Origin: Moritella dasanensis ArB 0140
GTDB taxonomy: Bacteria > Pseudomonadota > Gammaproteobacteria > Enterobacterales > Moritellaceae
Length of the DNA stretch: 64,000 nucleotides
Assembly: GCF_000276805.1 (NCBI RefSeq)
Contig: NZ_AKXQ01000022.1
Coordinates: forward strand, 1 to 64,000
Reading direction: 5' to 3'
This document shows positions 37,453-47,199 of this stretch, one piece after another. How positions within the stretch are numbered: position 1 is the first letter of the stretch; the number at the start of each line of letters is the position of its first letter. The notes under the pieces are model-generated. The model had not been told where the DNA came from. It was given only the letters and a program-made list of their open reading frames with translations, and made no database searches. The translations under genes were made by a program, and so were the position numbers.

Positions 37453-38196
37453 ATGAAAAAACTACTAACAGCATTAATTCTAACGTCAGCTGCGGCACAA
37501 GTAACCGCTGCTGAGCAAATCAAATTCGTTACTGAAGCGACGTATCCACCCTTTGAAATGATGGATGAAAATAATGAATTTCAAGGTTTTGATATTGATA
37601 TCGCTCGCGCAGTGTGTACTGAATTAAAAGCGGAATGTAGTTTTGCTAATCAATCATTTGATAGTTTGATCCCAAGCCTGAAGTTCCGCCGTTATGATGC
37701 TGCGATTGCTGCAATGGATGTAACCCCTGCACGTCAAAAGCAAGTGGACTTTTCTGATGTCTATTACGAGAACTCAGCGGTACTTGTGGCTGAAAAAGGT
37801 AAATACAATGTCGTATCTGATTTATCAGGTAAAGCAGTCGGTGTACAAAATGGTACATCTCACCAAGCTTACATGACAGATACGTACGCGGATGAAAAAG
37901 TATTATTACTTAACTTCCCATCATACCAAAAAGCGTTTTTAGATCTTAAAAATGGCCGTATCAATGGTGTTTTCGCTGATTCAGCGGTTGCCCATGACTG
38001 GTTAACTAAGCACAGTGGTGGTAACTACGAAACTGTCGGTAAAGCGGTAACTGATGCGAAATATTTTGGCGCTGGTTTTGCTATCGCAGTACGTAAAGAT
38101 AATGCTGAATTATTAGCTAAACTGAACAAAGGTTTGCAAACAATTAAAGCCAATGGTACTTACGATAAGATTTACGCAAAATACTTTGCTAAATAA
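37453..38196 (+). CDS. artJ: arginine ABC transporter periplasmic binding protein
   Basis: 247 aa with a Sec signal (to about residue 19, AAQVTAAE). The SBP_bac_3 domain starts EQIKFVTEATYPPFEMMDENNEFQGFDIDIARAV, the hallmark of ArtI/ArtJ-type lysine-arginine-ornithine binding proteins. Further conserved parts are RRYDAAIAAMDVTPARQKQVDFS and FGAGFAIAVRKDN. Arginine as main substrate is inferred from similarity to ArtJ and from the argR neighbour. Confidence 0.9.
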   Translation: MKKLLTALILTSAAAQVTAAEQIKFVTEATYPPFEMMDENNEFQGFDIDIARAVCTELKAECSFANQSFDSLIPSLKFRRYDAAIAAMDVTPARQKQVDFSDVYYENSAVLVAEKGKYNVVSDLSGKAVGVQNGTSHQAYMTDTYADEKVLLLNFPSYQKAFLDLKNGRINGVFADSAVAHDWLTKHSGGNYETVGKAVTDAKYFGAGFAIAVRKDNAELLAKLNKGLQTIKANGTYDKIYAKYFAK

Positions 38197-38285
38197 GCAG
38201 TAACAGTGTTTAATCTCGTCCTGATTTGGTTTGCAATATCAGGGCTCAATAGCCAAGTTATTGTGGTCACGAGATAATTCATATT

Positions 38286-38312
38286 AAAGTGCCTTCTAGG
38301 GGCACTTTTTGT
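38286..38312 (+). terminator. attenuator between artJ and artQ
   Basis: AAAGTGCC/GGCACTTT stem with a 7-nt loop followed by a T run, 20 bp before the artQ start codon. It probably lets only part of the transcripts continue into the permease genes, giving excess binding protein. Confidence 0.75.
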
Positions 38313-38331
38313 TTTTACGTCCGGAGTTTTT

Positions 38332-39006
38332 ATGGATCTTTTGCAGCTTCAATTATTATTGGATGCAACAAAAATCACCCTTGGCCTTGCGCTAACATCC
38401 TTGGTGGTTGGCTTGGTTCTCGCTATTTTATTCTGTGTTGCAGAAATGCAAAAGAACCCACTTATTGCCAAACCAATTAGCTTATTTGTCACTATATTAC
38501 GTGGCTTACCTGAGATCTTGATTGTCTTCTTTATTTTCTTCGGTGGCACCCATATTCTGTTTTTATTAACAGATGAGTTTTATGATATCAGTCCTTTCTG
38601 GAGTGGTGTGGTTGCCCTGTCATTGATCTTTGCATCTTATGCGTCGCAAACGCTGCGCGCAGCAATTCAATCAGTACCAAAAGGTCAGCAACAAGGTGCG
38701 CAAGCACTTGGTATGGGGCCGGTGCGTTGTTTCTTACGTATTACCTTACCGCAAGCATGGCGCTTGGCGCTGCCGGGCTTAGGTAATCAGTGGATGGTGT
38801 TATTAAAAGATACCGCCTTAGTTTCCCTTATTGGTGTGACCGACTTGATGAAGCAAGCGGATTTATTATCAGGTAGTACCTATAAACCGTTTACCTTTTT
38901 AGTTGCCGCAGCAGCGATTTACCTGATTATTACCTTGATTAGTCAATGGCTGTTAAAGCACCTTGATAGTTACATTAATCGTTTTGATGCCGGAGTAGCA
39001 AAATGA
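38332..39006 (+). CDS. artQ: arginine ABC transporter permease ArtQ
   Basis: 224-aa inner-membrane permease with five helices of the HisMQ family. The EAA loop region reads RAAIQSVPKGQQQGAQALGMGPVRCFLRITLPQAWR (about residues 105-140) and is followed by GLGNQWMVLLKDTALVSLIG. It begins after the attenuator and overlaps artM by four bases (ATGA). It pairs with ArtM to form the transmembrane channel. Confidence 0.92.
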   Translation: MDLLQLQLLLDATKITLGLALTSLVVGLVLAILFCVAEMQKNPLIAKPISLFVTILRGLPEILIVFFIFFGGTHILFLLTDEFYDISPFWSGVVALSLIFASYASQTLRAAIQSVPKGQQQGAQALGMGPVRCFLRITLPQAWRLALPGLGNQWMVLLKDTALVSLIGVTDLMKQADLLSGSTYKPFTFLVAAAAIYLIITLISQWLLKHLDSYINRFDAGVAK

Positions 39007-39668
39007 CGTTAGATCACTTCTGGTTATTATTTAACGGTTTGAGCACTACGCTTGAAATTACCTTTTTTAGTTTATTATTTGGCTCTATCCTTGCCGTCGG
39101 TTTAACGCTGGCCATGGTTAATAAGATCCCTGGATTAAATTTATTAGCTCGGACTATTATTTTAATCTTTACCGGTACGCCACTATTAATCCAAATATTT
39201 TTGGTTTACAGCGGCCCATCGCAGTTTGAAGTGATTAGACATAGCTTTTTATGGGATTACCTGAGCCAAGCGAAAATTTGCGCCATTATTGCCTTAGCCT
39301 TTAATACCGCGGCTTATTCATCGCTGTTATTTAAAGGTGCAATTGAATCAGTGCCTCGCGGTGAATGGGATGCCTGTAAAGCTTTGGGTATGACGCGTGG
39401 ACAAACGCTAGCGATTATCGTACCGCATGCGCTGCGCCGCGTATTGCCATCTTATTCTAATGAAGTGATTTTGGTACTGAAAGGCACGTCATTAGCCAGT
39501 TCAATTACCATCATGGATGTGATGGGTTATGCCAATCAAATCAATGGTCAAACCTATGATGCGTTAATGGCCTTTTCTGCCGCGGGTATTATCTATTTAG
39601 GCATGAATGGTATTTTGGTCTTAATCTTTAAACAGTTAGAGAAGAAAGCCCTCGCGTTCCAATCTTAA
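39003..39668 (+). CDS. artM: arginine ABC transporter permease ArtM
   Basis: 221-aa permease, partner of ArtQ. Its EAA loop is KGAIESVPRGEWDACKALGMTRGQTLAIIVPHALRR (about 115-150), followed by SNEVILVLKGTSLASSITIMDVMG. Five hydrophobic helices. The start codon overlaps the artQ stop codon, giving tight stoichiometry. Order artP-artJ-artQ-artM is a simplified version of the E. coli artPIQMJ locus. Confidence 0.92.
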   Translation: MTLDHFWLLFNGLSTTLEITFFSLLFGSILAVGLTLAMVNKIPGLNLLARTIILIFTGTPLLIQIFLVYSGPSQFEVIRHSFLWDYLSQAKICAIIALAFNTAAYSSLLFKGAIESVPRGEWDACKALGMTRGQTLAIIVPHALRRVLPSYSNEVILVLKGTSLASSITIMDVMGYANQINGQTYDALMAFSAAGIIYLGMNGILVLIFKQLEKKALAFQS

Positions 39669-39927
39669 TCTATGTTGTTATTGGTTCATTTATTTCGTCA
39701 TGAGGCATTCGTGTCGAAATGGGTGAACCGATATATTCATTTCACCTGAAAGCCAATTCCTGTCAGATAGAAAGCGCCCGTTGTAAAACCGCCATATAAA
39801 GTATTATTTACCCTGCATATCCGCGTTGTTAATTGTTTTTTCGTCAATGTTGCAGTAAGGTAGCAGTGATTCAAGGAATTTGTGAACATTGTATTCTACA
39901 TAAACAATTAAGATAATGGAGACGTCT

Positions 39928-40866
39928 ATGAAAGTTGCTGTATTAGGTGCTGCTGGTGGTATCGGTCAAGCTTTAGCCTTACTTTTGAAAACTCAACTAC
40001 CTGCTGGTTCTGATTTATCACTTTATGATATCGCTCCTGTAACTCCGGGTGTTGCTGTTGATTTAAGCCACATCCCTACAGACGTTACTATTGCTGGTTT
40101 TGCTGGTATGGATCCAACGGATGCACTTGTTGGTGCTGACGTGGTTCTTATTTCTGCGGGTGTTGCTCGTAAACCAGGTATGGACCGTTCAGATTTATTC
40201 AATATCAATGCAGGCATCATCAAAAACTTAGCAGGTAAATGTGCTGAAGTATGTCCAAACGCATGTATCGGTATTATTACTAACCCAGTTAACACAACTG
40301 TGCCAATCGCTGCTGAAGTACTTAAGCAAGCTGGCGTTTACGATAAACGTAAACTATTCGGTATTACGACGCTGGATGTTATCCGTTCTGAAACTTTTGT
40401 TAGTGCGCTTAAAGGCATTTCACTTGCTGACGTTGAAGTACCTGTTATTGGTGGTCATTCTGGCGTAACAATTCTGCCGTTACTTTCTCAAGTTAAAGGC
40501 GTTGAATTTACAGCTGAAGAAGTTGTTGCATTAACATCACGTATCCAAAATGCGGGTACTGAAGTTGTTGAAGCTAAAGCCGGTGGCGGTTCTGCGACAC
40601 TTTCTATGGGTCAAGCAGCTGCACGTTTCGGTCTATCTCTTGTTCGCGCACTACAAGGTGAAGAAGGTATCGTTGAGTGTACTTATGTTGACGGTGGTTC
40701 TGAGCACGCTACATTCTTCGCACAACCTGTATTACTAGGTAAAAATGGCGTTGAAGAAGTATTAGCATACGGTGAGTTAAGCGAATTTGAAGCTAACGCA
40801 CGTGATGCAATGTTAGAAGAACTAAAAGCGAACATCACCTTAGGTGAAGAATTCGTTGCTGGTTAA
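39928..40866 (+). CDS. mdh: malate dehydrogenase
   Basis: TCA-cycle NAD-dependent malate dehydrogenase. The start [14 protein letters not shown] has GGAGA 6 bp upstream and gives 312 aa, the same as E. coli; an in-frame ATG at 39916 would add four residues. The NAD motif is GAAGGIGQ (7-14), substrate-binding arginines are in [10 protein letters not shown] (about 80-89), and the catalytic His is in [11 protein letters not shown] (about 177). Codon use is clearly that of a highly expressed gene. It ends at a strong terminator. Confidence 0.97.
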   Translation: MKVAVLGAAGGIGQALALLLKTQLPAGSDLSLYDIAPVTPGVAVDLSHIPTDVTIAGFAGMDPTDALVGADVVLISAGVARKPGMDRSDLFNINAGIIKNLAGKCAEVCPNACIGIITNPVNTTVPIAAEVLKQAGVYDKRKLFGITTLDVIRSETFVSALKGISLADVEVPVIGGHSGVTILPLLSQVKGVEFTAEEVVALTSRIQNAGTEVVEAKAGGGSATLSMGQAAARFGLSLVRALQGEEGIVECTYVDGGSEHATFFAQPVLLGKNGVEEVLAYGELSEFEANARDAMLEELKANITLGEEFVAG

Positions 40867-40907
40867 TCATTATTATTAACCGTTTAGGTTAATGGTCATG
40901 AAAATTG

Positions 40908-40938
40908 AAACCCAAGTTATTTTAACTTGGGTTTTTTT
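40908..40938 (+). terminator. terminator of mdh
   Basis: AAACCCAAGTT/AACTTGGGTTT stem, 5-nt loop and a run of about eight T, 42 bp past the mdh stop. Confidence 0.92.
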
Positions 40939-41052
40939 TATTTAAGAAAACCATACTTTGGCCGATATATCTATTACCACTGTAACTATTATCACAGTCA
41001 TTACTATCACAGTAATTGTGATCGCCACACATAATCGCTTAGGTTCATTGAT

Positions 41053-41910
41053 ATGCTTACAACACCGATAACGAGATTAACAACCATTAATCATTACCTA
41101 AAAACGACATTGTTGGTGGTAATGGCGAGCGTATTTGTGTCTAGTGTTAATGTGGTTGCAGCGGAAAACACTGGCGACTCGCTGGTTTCACGTCAACCTG
41201 TTGCAAGTGAGCCTGTTTCAAGTCAGCAGGCTGTTAATAAATCACTAACAAGTAAACCCGTCGGCGAAAAAGAACAACGTATTACCGACAGTGGTAAGCG
41301 CGCAGCGGCAGCGGAAGAAGCTGGTAACACTAAAACTAAGTATCGCGATTTCCCCAGTGCGGTTGAGCTATATAGTGATGATGAATTGAATGAATTGATC
41401 GGAGCAAATACCCACCTGAAACGAGTGCGAGCAGATCAATGTCAGCTGGTTGCGGATATTAAAGTACGTGCTGAATTAGTGAAGTTGCCAACCTATCAAT
41501 TCTTATGGGGAGATATGTTAGCTTGGGGTGTGTGTGTAGATAAGAATGCCGAACTCGGGGTTTATTTCATGCGTGCAGCGGCAAGACAAGGTCAGCCTAG
41601 AGCATTAGAACAACTGGGGCGTTATTATGTGCAAGGTCAATTTGTGCAACAAGATATTGACCGGGCCCTGCCGTTATTTGAGCAATCGGCGAAACTCGGT
41701 TTTTTACCTGCTAAAATACAGTGGGCAGAGTTGTTGGTACGAGGTTATGGCAGCCCTTATGATTATCAAATCGCGTACAGTTATTTGTATAATACCGTGA
41801 CAGCAGATGCTAAGATGCACAAAAAATTAGCCCGATTATTAATACAATTAGAAAATAGAATGCCTGAACGCGTGGTTATAGCGGCAAAGAATGCGGCTAA
41901 GTATCAGTAA
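41053..41910 (+). CDS. motX: sodium-driven polar flagellar protein MotX
   Basis: Component of the periplasmic T-ring that holds PomA/PomB stators on the sodium-driven polar flagellar motor. The core VELYSDDELNELI, RADQCQLVADIKVRA, YQFLWGDMLAWGVCVDKNAELG and QLGRYYVQGQFVQQD closely resembles Vibrio MotX, including Sel1-like repeats (about 165-240). A signal-type hydrophobic helix lies at about residues 18-38. Compared with Vibrio MotX (about 210 aa) it carries an extra low-complexity Ser/Val/Lys/Glu linker of about 60 residues before the core. The motX-rnr neighbourhood is also found in Vibrio. Confidence 0.85.
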   Translation: MLTTPITRLTTINHYLKTTLLVVMASVFVSSVNVVAAENTGDSLVSRQPVASEPVSSQQAVNKSLTSKPVGEKEQRITDSGKRAAAAEEAGNTKTKYRDFPSAVELYSDDELNELIGANTHLKRVRADQCQLVADIKVRAELVKLPTYQFLWGDMLAWGVCVDKNAELGVYFMRAAARQGQPRALEQLGRYYVQGQFVQQDIDRALPLFEQSAKLGFLPAKIQWAELLVRGYGSPYDYQIAYSYLYNTVTADAKMHKKLARLLIQLENRMPERVVIAAKNAAKYQ

Positions 41911-42093
41911 AAACAGGACATTAAATATGTTAGCGGCGCTAACTGAATAGTCAATTAGAGCTAGTTTCGAATCGATTCGATGCTCATTTATCATTATCCT
42001 TCTCGCATACCGACTTAGTTAGGGCACAAAACTGTATCCTAATGTGGTTTGGGTATATAATCCGAGCGATATTCCTACCAATTTGGACCTTCT

Positions 42094-44619
42094 ATGAGTA
42101 AAGACCCTTTCCATACGCGTGAGCAGGAAAAATACAGCAATCCAATTCCTAGTCGAGAATTTATTCTTGATTATCTTCGTAGCCTAGAAAATTCGATTAA
42201 TCGTGAGCAAATATTTGCTGGATTAAAATTAGCAGGTGATGAACACGAAGAAGCTTTACGTCGTCGCTTACGTGCGATGGAGCGTGATGGACAGTTGATT
42301 TTCGCTCGTAACAGAACTTATGAATTACCTGAACGCTTAGATCTATTGGAAGGACTAGTGTTAGGCCATCGCGATGGTTTTGGCTTTTTCCGTCCAGATG
42401 AGGGTGGTAAAGATTTATTTATCTCTATCCGTCAAATGTCGACGTTATTCCATGGCGATCGTATTCTGGCTCAACCTGTAAAAGAAGAATTTAAAGGCCG
42501 TAAAGAAGCACGTTTTGTACGTGTACTTGATGGCGAACCACTGCAACTTGTTGGTCGTGTTTATTTAGATAAAGGCGTTGCCTTTGTACGTCCAGATGAC
42601 AGCCGTATTAAACAAGAAATACGCATCAGTGATGAAGAACGTCTTGGTGCTCGTGCTGGTCAAATGGTTGTGACTGAAATTCTAAAACGTCCAACTTATA
42701 ACTTACCTGCACTGGGTAAAGTTGTAGAAGTACTGGGTGAAAATATGGCACCGGGTATGGAAATTCAAGTGGCGATCCGCACACATGATATTCCGCACGT
42801 ATGGCCTGAACATATTCTTGATGACATGAAAAAATTGTCACCAGAAGTACCTGAAGACGCGAAACTAAATCGTGTTGATTTACGTGATTTACCTTTGTTA
42901 ACGATCGATGGCGAAGATGCTCGAGATTTCGATGACGCGGTATTCTGTGAACGTAAAAAAAGCGGTGGCTGGCGTTTATGGGTAGCGATTGCTGACGTAA
43001 GTTCATATGTACAAACTAATTCAGATTTAGATCTGGAAGCACAAGGTCGAGGTAACTCAGTTTACTTCCCTGAGCAAGTTGTACCTATGCTGCCAGAAGT
43101 ATTATCAAATGGTTTATGTTCATTGAACCCACACGTAGATCGTCTATGTATGGTTTGTGAAATGACGATTTCTGATGCTGGTCGTTTATCTGGTTATAAG
43201 TTCTATGAAGCGGTGATGAATTCACATGCGCGTTTAACTTATACTAAAGTTGCTAACATCCTTGATGGCGACAAAGACCTGCGTGATGAATACCAAGCGG
43301 TAGTGCCACATCTGCACGAATTGCATAACATGTACAAAGTATTGAAAGTGGCACGTTCAGAACGTGGTGCAATCGAATTTGAAACATTAGAAACGCGTTT
43401 CGTCTTTAATGAACACCGTAAAATCGATAAAATTGTGCCTGTTGTACGTAACGATGCGCATAAATTAATTGAAGAATGCATGATCTTAGCAAACGTTGCA
43501 TCAGCACGTTTTGTTAGCAAGCATAAAGCGGCTGCGTTATTACGTGTGCATGATACTCCAGGCGAAGAGAAGTTAGTTAACTTCAGAAGTTTCCTTAGTG
43601 AAACAGGCCTAGAGTTAAAGGGTGGTTTGAAACCTACTCCACTTGATTACGCTGATTTGATTAGCCGTATTCAAGATCGTCCGGATAAAGAACTTATCCA
43701 AACGATGTTGCTACGCTCTATGAAACAAGCCGTATATCAAGCAGAAAACAACGGTCACTTTGGTTTAGCGTTAAGCGCTTATGGTCACTTTACGTCGCCA
43801 ATTCGTCGTTACCCTGATTTAGTATTACATCGTGCAATCAAGTTTGAAATTGCTAATCAAGCTGCAGTTAAAGCGGGAACGCCATTAACGCAACGCTGGA
43901 CTAGCACGGGTGGTTATTGCTACCAGGTAACGGATGTTGAAACGTTGGGTGAGCATTGCTCATTAACAGAACGTCGTGCCGATGATGCAACACGTGATGT
44001 ATCAGACTTCTTGAAGTGTGAATACATGCAAGATCACCTTGGTGATACATTCGAGGGTGTTATCGCTGCGGTAACTAACTTTGGTTTCTTTGTGCGTATC
44101 AAAAACTTAAACATCGATGGCTTGGTACATGTATCTAGCTTACGCGGTGATTATTATAACTTTGATGGCGGCCGCCAAACATTGCGTGGCGAGAAAAGTG
44201 GCGTTGAATATCGTATTGGCGATCAAGTTGAAGTTAAAGTATTAGCGATCAACATGAACGACAAGAAGATTGATCTTGAGCTTGCGGGTGCGGTAACACA
44301 CAGCCGTCGTAGCAAAAGTAAACCTGCTGCATTTTCGGGCAAACGTAAGCCTGAAGGCGCAAAAGCAAAGCCGGCCAAAAAGACTAAATTAAAGTTAAAA
44401 ACGGATGATGCAGTTGTGGCGAGTGCGGCTGATAAAGCGCGCGTTGCTGCGAAGTTAAAGCCGCAAACTGGCGATGCTGTTGAAAAAGGCACATCACCGT
44501 TTGATGACGCTAAACCGAAGGGCAAGGCGAAACCAGCTAAGAAAAAACCTGTAACTAAGGCTAAATCGCGTCCCGGTCGTGCTGAACGTTCAAAGAAAAA
44601 AGCACAAGAAAGCAAATAA
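42094..44619 (+). CDS. rnr: ribonuclease R
   Basis: 3'-5' exoribonuclease that degrades structured RNA, important in cold-adapted bacteria. Order of domains: N-terminal HTH (about 20-85), two cold-shock domains, RNB catalytic domain with the Asp cluster GEDARDFDDAVF (about 271-282), an S1 domain (GVIAAVTNFGFFVRIKNLNIDGLVHVSSL, about 655-685) and a Lys/Ala-rich tail from about 745. 841 aa against 813 in E. coli; the extra length is in the basic tail. It is followed after 36 bp by rlmB, the conserved pair. Confidence 0.96.
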   Translation: MSKDPFHTREQEKYSNPIPSREFILDYLRSLENSINREQIFAGLKLAGDEHEEALRRRLRAMERDGQLIFARNRTYELPERLDLLEGLVLGHRDGFGFFRPDEGGKDLFISIRQMSTLFHGDRILAQPVKEEFKGRKEARFVRVLDGEPLQLVGRVYLDKGVAFVRPDDSRIKQEIRISDEERLGARAGQMVVTEILKRPTYNLPALGKVVEVLGENMAPGMEIQVAIRTHDIPHVWPEHILDDMKKLSPEVPEDAKLNRVDLRDLPLLTIDGEDARDFDDAVFCERKKSGGWRLWVAIADVSSYVQTNSDLDLEAQGRGNSVYFPEQVVPMLPEVLSNGLCSLNPHVDRLCMVCEMTISDAGRLSGYKFYEAVMNSHARLTYTKVANILDGDKDLRDEYQAVVPHLHELHNMYKVLKVARSERGAIEFETLETRFVFNEHRKIDKIVPVVRNDAHKLIEECMILANVASARFVSKHKAAALLRVHDTPGEEKLVNFRSFLSETGLELKGGLKPTPLDYADLISRIQDRPDKELIQTMLLRSMKQAVYQAENNGHFGLALSAYGHFTSPIRRYPDLVLHRAIKFEIANQAAVKAGTPLTQRWTSTGGYCYQVTDVETLGEHCSLTERRADDATRDVSDFLKCEYMQDHLGDTFEGVIAAVTNFGFFVRIKNLNIDGLVHVSSLRGDYYNFDGGRQTLRGEKSGVEYRIGDQVEVKVLAINMNDKKIDLELAGAVTHSRRSKSKPAAFSGKRKPEGAKAKPAKKTKLKLKTDDAVVASAADKARVAAKLKPQTGDAVEKGTSPFDDAKPKGKAKPAKKKPVTKAKSRPGRAERSKKKAQESK

Positions 44620-44655
44620 ATAGCAATAGTAATAGTAATAAGGTAGAGAGATACA

Positions 44656-45408
44656 ATGAGCAGTGAACTAATTTTCGGTATTCATGCAGTTAAATCATTA
44701 CTGGAGCATGAACCAGAGCGCTTCATTGAAGTATATGCACTGAAAGGTCGTGAAGATGACCGTCTAACACCGTTAATCGCAGAATTAAATGATATCGGTA
44801 TTGCAGTGCAATTAGTTAATCGTAACACTTTGGATAAAAAGTGCGACGGTGGCCGTCATAACGGTGTATTAGCACGCGTTATTGAAGGCAAAAAGTTAAA
44901 CGAATCAGATCTTGATACGTTACTTAACCGTATTGAAGAGAAAGAAGAACACCCATTCTTATTGATTCTCGATGGTGTTACTGATCCGCACAACCTGGGC
45001 GCTTGTCTACGTAGTGCTGACGCAGCTGGTGTACACGCTGTTATCGTACCAAAAGATAAATCAGTACAACTGACATCTGTGGTACGTAAAGTAGCATGTG
45101 GCGCAGCTGAAACAGTGCCACTGATTGCAGTGACAAATCTTGCACGTACCATGCGTGAACTACAAGACCGTCGCATCTGGATCATCGGTACTGCGGGCGA
45201 AGCAACGCAAGATTTATATCAGCCTAAACTAGCGGGTCCATTAGCAATTGCAATGGGTGCGGAAGAAAAAGGTCTGCGTCGTTTAACGCGTGAACATTGT
45301 GATGAGCTAGTTAGCATCCCAATGGCTGGTAGTATTTCAAGCTTGAACGTATCCGTAGCAGCGGGTGTTTGTTTGTTTGAAGTAGTGCGTCAACGCCAAG
45401 CTAAATAA
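44656..45408 (+). CDS. rlmB: 23S rRNA (guanosine-2'-O-)-methyltransferase RlmB
   Basis: SPOUT methyltransferase that modifies G2251 in the peptidyl-transferase loop. The N-terminal substrate-binding domain ([25 protein letters not shown]) is followed by the knotted catalytic domain with [20 protein letters not shown] (about 106-125), [12 protein letters not shown] and the C-terminal [22 protein letters not shown]. 250 aa is normal (E. coli 243). Co-transcribed with rnr. Confidence 0.96.
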   Translation: MSSELIFGIHAVKSLLEHEPERFIEVYALKGREDDRLTPLIAELNDIGIAVQLVNRNTLDKKCDGGRHNGVLARVIEGKKLNESDLDTLLNRIEEKEEHPFLLILDGVTDPHNLGACLRSADAAGVHAVIVPKDKSVQLTSVVRKVACGAAETVPLIAVTNLARTMRELQDRRIWIIGTAGEATQDLYQPKLAGPLAIAMGAEEKGLRRLTREHCDELVSIPMAGSISSLNVSVAAGVCLFEVVRQRQAK

Positions 45409-45457
45409 CGATAAATTGTAGTTTAGCCATTAGGTGGAACGACAATGAATTGATATA

Positions 45458-45488
45458 AAAAAAGCGTCCAATCAATGGACGCTTTTTT
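45458..45488. terminator. bidirectional terminator between rlmB and the RDD gene
   Basis: GCGTCCA/TGGACGC stem with A7 before and T6 after and a 5-nt loop, between convergent genes. Confidence 0.92.
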
Positions 45489-45527
45489 ATTAACTGTAAT
45501 TTATGTTTGATTAAGTGTTGTTAGCGA

Positions 45528-46094
45528 TTAAGCATCCATTACATCTGATGCTGCGCTTTTACCATCACTGTTAATGTGCACGTCATTACTGGCAATTTTA
45601 GTGCCTTTTGGCATCTTCACGACTAGCGTTTTGGCTAAGTCATCGTGTAAACAACGACGTTTATCACCTCTGAAAATAGCCAAGAAATTACTGATAGTAA
45701 TAACAAAACCAAAGAATGGCAGGTAAGCGGCAACCCAAAATGGCAGGTAACGCTTCAGGATGATGTCTTGTAAGCTCAGGCGTTGACCGTTCTCACCGAC
45801 CACCGCAATACCAACAATACGTTTACCTAAGGTTTGACCGTATTCTTTTAATAGGTAGCTGTTTAATGCCATGAATAGCAGGATCTCGAGTAACGAAACT
45901 TTGACTTGAGTCGCAAAGGATATCGTGAAGTTTTCATCGATACCGGCGCCTAAATTCAATAAATCAAAACCGAGAATAAACGGCACTAACATGATCGTCG
46001 GAAAAACGATTTTATCTAATACGGCGGCTTGAAAACGTTGTGCTAACGTAGCAAGTTCCACATATTGACGAGATGATGAAGGTTCTGGTTGCAT
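45528..46094 (-). CDS. RDD family membrane protein
   Basis: 188-aa protein with the RDD domain: ATLAQRFQAAVLDKIVFPTIMLVPFILGF near the N-terminus in place of the Arg-Asp-Asp core, a middle helix LLEILLFMALNSYLL, and TLGKRIVGIAVVGENGQRLSLQDIILKRYLP. Three to four hydrophobic segments are present. RDD proteins are poorly characterised; some take part in ion exchange. It stands alone, convergent with rlmB. The first D of the RDD triad is not obvious, so the family label rests on the TLGKR/LKRYLP part. Confidence 0.75.
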   Translation of the reverse strand: MQPEPSSSRQYVELATLAQRFQAAVLDKIVFPTIMLVPFILGFDLLNLGAGIDENFTISFATQVKVSLLEILLFMALNSYLLKEYGQTLGKRIVGIAVVGENGQRLSLQDIILKRYLPFWVAAYLPFFGFVITISNFLAIFRGDKRRCLHDDLAKTLVVKMPKGTKIASNDVHINSDGKSAASDVMDA

Positions 46095-46284
46095 ATGGCT
46101 TCTATAAATTAGTTAGTAAACAGGAGTTCAGACCTAGATGATAATCAATCCTTAGCGTAACAATCAAGATCTACTCGCACTTATTTGTTCAATCCAAGAT
46201 TATTCAACCCAAGTATTGATCCACAGGGGAAAGATTATTGTTATTATGCCAGTCGATGTTTAATTTTAGTATTAGGGATGGGTT

Positions 46285-46761
46285 ATGACTTGGATGTGTT
46301 GTCAGTTTAGTGAGTTGTCGAGTTTACAGCTTTATGATGTATTGCAATTACGCGCGGCTATTTTTGTGGTCGAGCAAGACTGTGCTTACCAAGATATTGA
46401 TGGTTTAGATACGCATCCCGAGACGCGTCATTTATTACATTACAGTGAAAGCGGCGAGTTACTTGCTTACCTGCGTATCTTAGCGGCAGGTGTCAGCTAT
46501 CCGGATGTGGCGATTGGTCGTGTGGTTACCGCGGCGTCTGCGCGTGGGCAGGGACTCGGCCACCAACTATTAGAGCGCGGTATTAATGCTGCAAAATCAG
46601 TGTGGCCAGCGCAGGACTTATACTTGTCAGCCCAAGCCCATCTGCAGCGTTACTATCAGCGTTATGCCTTCGTTACTGTGACGGCAGAATATTTGGAAGA
46701 TGGAATTCCCCACGTTGGTATGCGCTGGAAAGCGAGTGCTGGGCATTTGAAAAGCTCATAA
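46285..46761 (+). CDS. elaA: GNAT acetyltransferase, ElaA family
   Basis: 158-aa GNAT-fold protein. The ElaA signature LRAAIFVVEQDCAYQDIDGLD (about residues 25-45) is clear, followed by the acetyl-CoA motif GRVVTAASARGQGLGHQLLERGI (about 80-102) and the end AEYLEDGIPHVGMRWK. The substrate of ElaA is unknown. It is monocistronic, and the 438 bp downstream to rpsF hold no gene. Confidence 0.9.
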   Translation: MTWMCCQFSELSSLQLYDVLQLRAAIFVVEQDCAYQDIDGLDTHPETRHLLHYSESGELLAYLRILAAGVSYPDVAIGRVVTAASARGQGLGHQLLERGINAAKSVWPAQDLYLSAQAHLQRYYQRYAFVTVTAEYLEDGIPHVGMRWKASAGHLKSS

Positions 46762-47073
46762 CAAATAAGACTAATAACATACACGAGAGCATATACGGTG
46801 ATAGCGTTTTGATCATAACAATTCCTTGTTTAACATAAATGACGTCCAATGTGACTGCGCATTTTTTATCTAAGAGTTATCTAAGTATTCTCTAATATGG
46901 TACATAATACTCGCTGTTTTTTACAATTTCATGATAAAAATAAAAACCAGTATTTGTTATTAATACTTTGATTAATAAATAGTTTAACGGACTCATTTGG
47001 CTGGTACTTTAGGTCTAAGTCTTAAGCTGATTATGCCGTGTGATGATTATTTATGATTATCTGTACTTGTTGG
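46762..47073. other. gene-free stretch upstream of the rpsF promoter
   Basis: About 310 bp of AT-rich DNA between elaA and the rpsF promoter. I see no coding frame with a convincing start and no tRNA or clear terminator; short AT hairpins only. Confidence 0.5.
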
Positions 47074-47102
47074 TTGTATTGTCGGCACTGACACTATATA
47101 AT
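47074..47102 (+). promoter_or_regulatory. promoter of the rpsF-rpsR-rplI operon
   Basis: TTGTAT (47074-47079) and a perfect TATAAT (47097-47102) are 17 bp apart. Transcription would start near 47109, giving a leader of about 90 nt. Confidence 0.65.
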
Positions 47103-47108
47103 TCGCGG

Positions 47109-47193
47109 TCTCAAAATTAGTCATTTTTCTATACGTTCCTTGCCTCGATGGACCGACTAAGCCAGAGCCGAGGCTGATTAAACCCGTGAGGAG
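47109..47193 (+). promoter_or_regulatory. putative S6:S18 autoregulatory leader
   Basis: The rpsF leader can form a stem between CCTCG and CGAGG around an inner segment that contains CCGA and an AGCC/GGCT alternative pairing. In many bacteria the rpsF leader binds the S6:S18 complex through a CCG-containing bulge that imitates 16S rRNA. I identify it by position and these motifs only. Confidence 0.4.
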
Positions 47194-47199
47194 CTTACG

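Noticed and set aside
41929-41980. Two palindromes, GTTAGCGGCGCTAAC and TCGAATCGATTCGA, between motX and rnr
   Set aside because: No T run follows and no known operator matches; too short to claim a function.
42044-42062. TTGGGTATATAA before rnr resembles the right end of the 127-bp repeat
   Set aside because: No matching left end or repeat body is present nearby; a 12-base match in AT-rich DNA is weak.
44223-44615. 130-codon minus-strand frame over the end of rnr
   Set aside because: Antisense of the Lys/Ala-rich RNase R tail; composition (Phe/Leu/Ala-rich) is a by-product of that tail.
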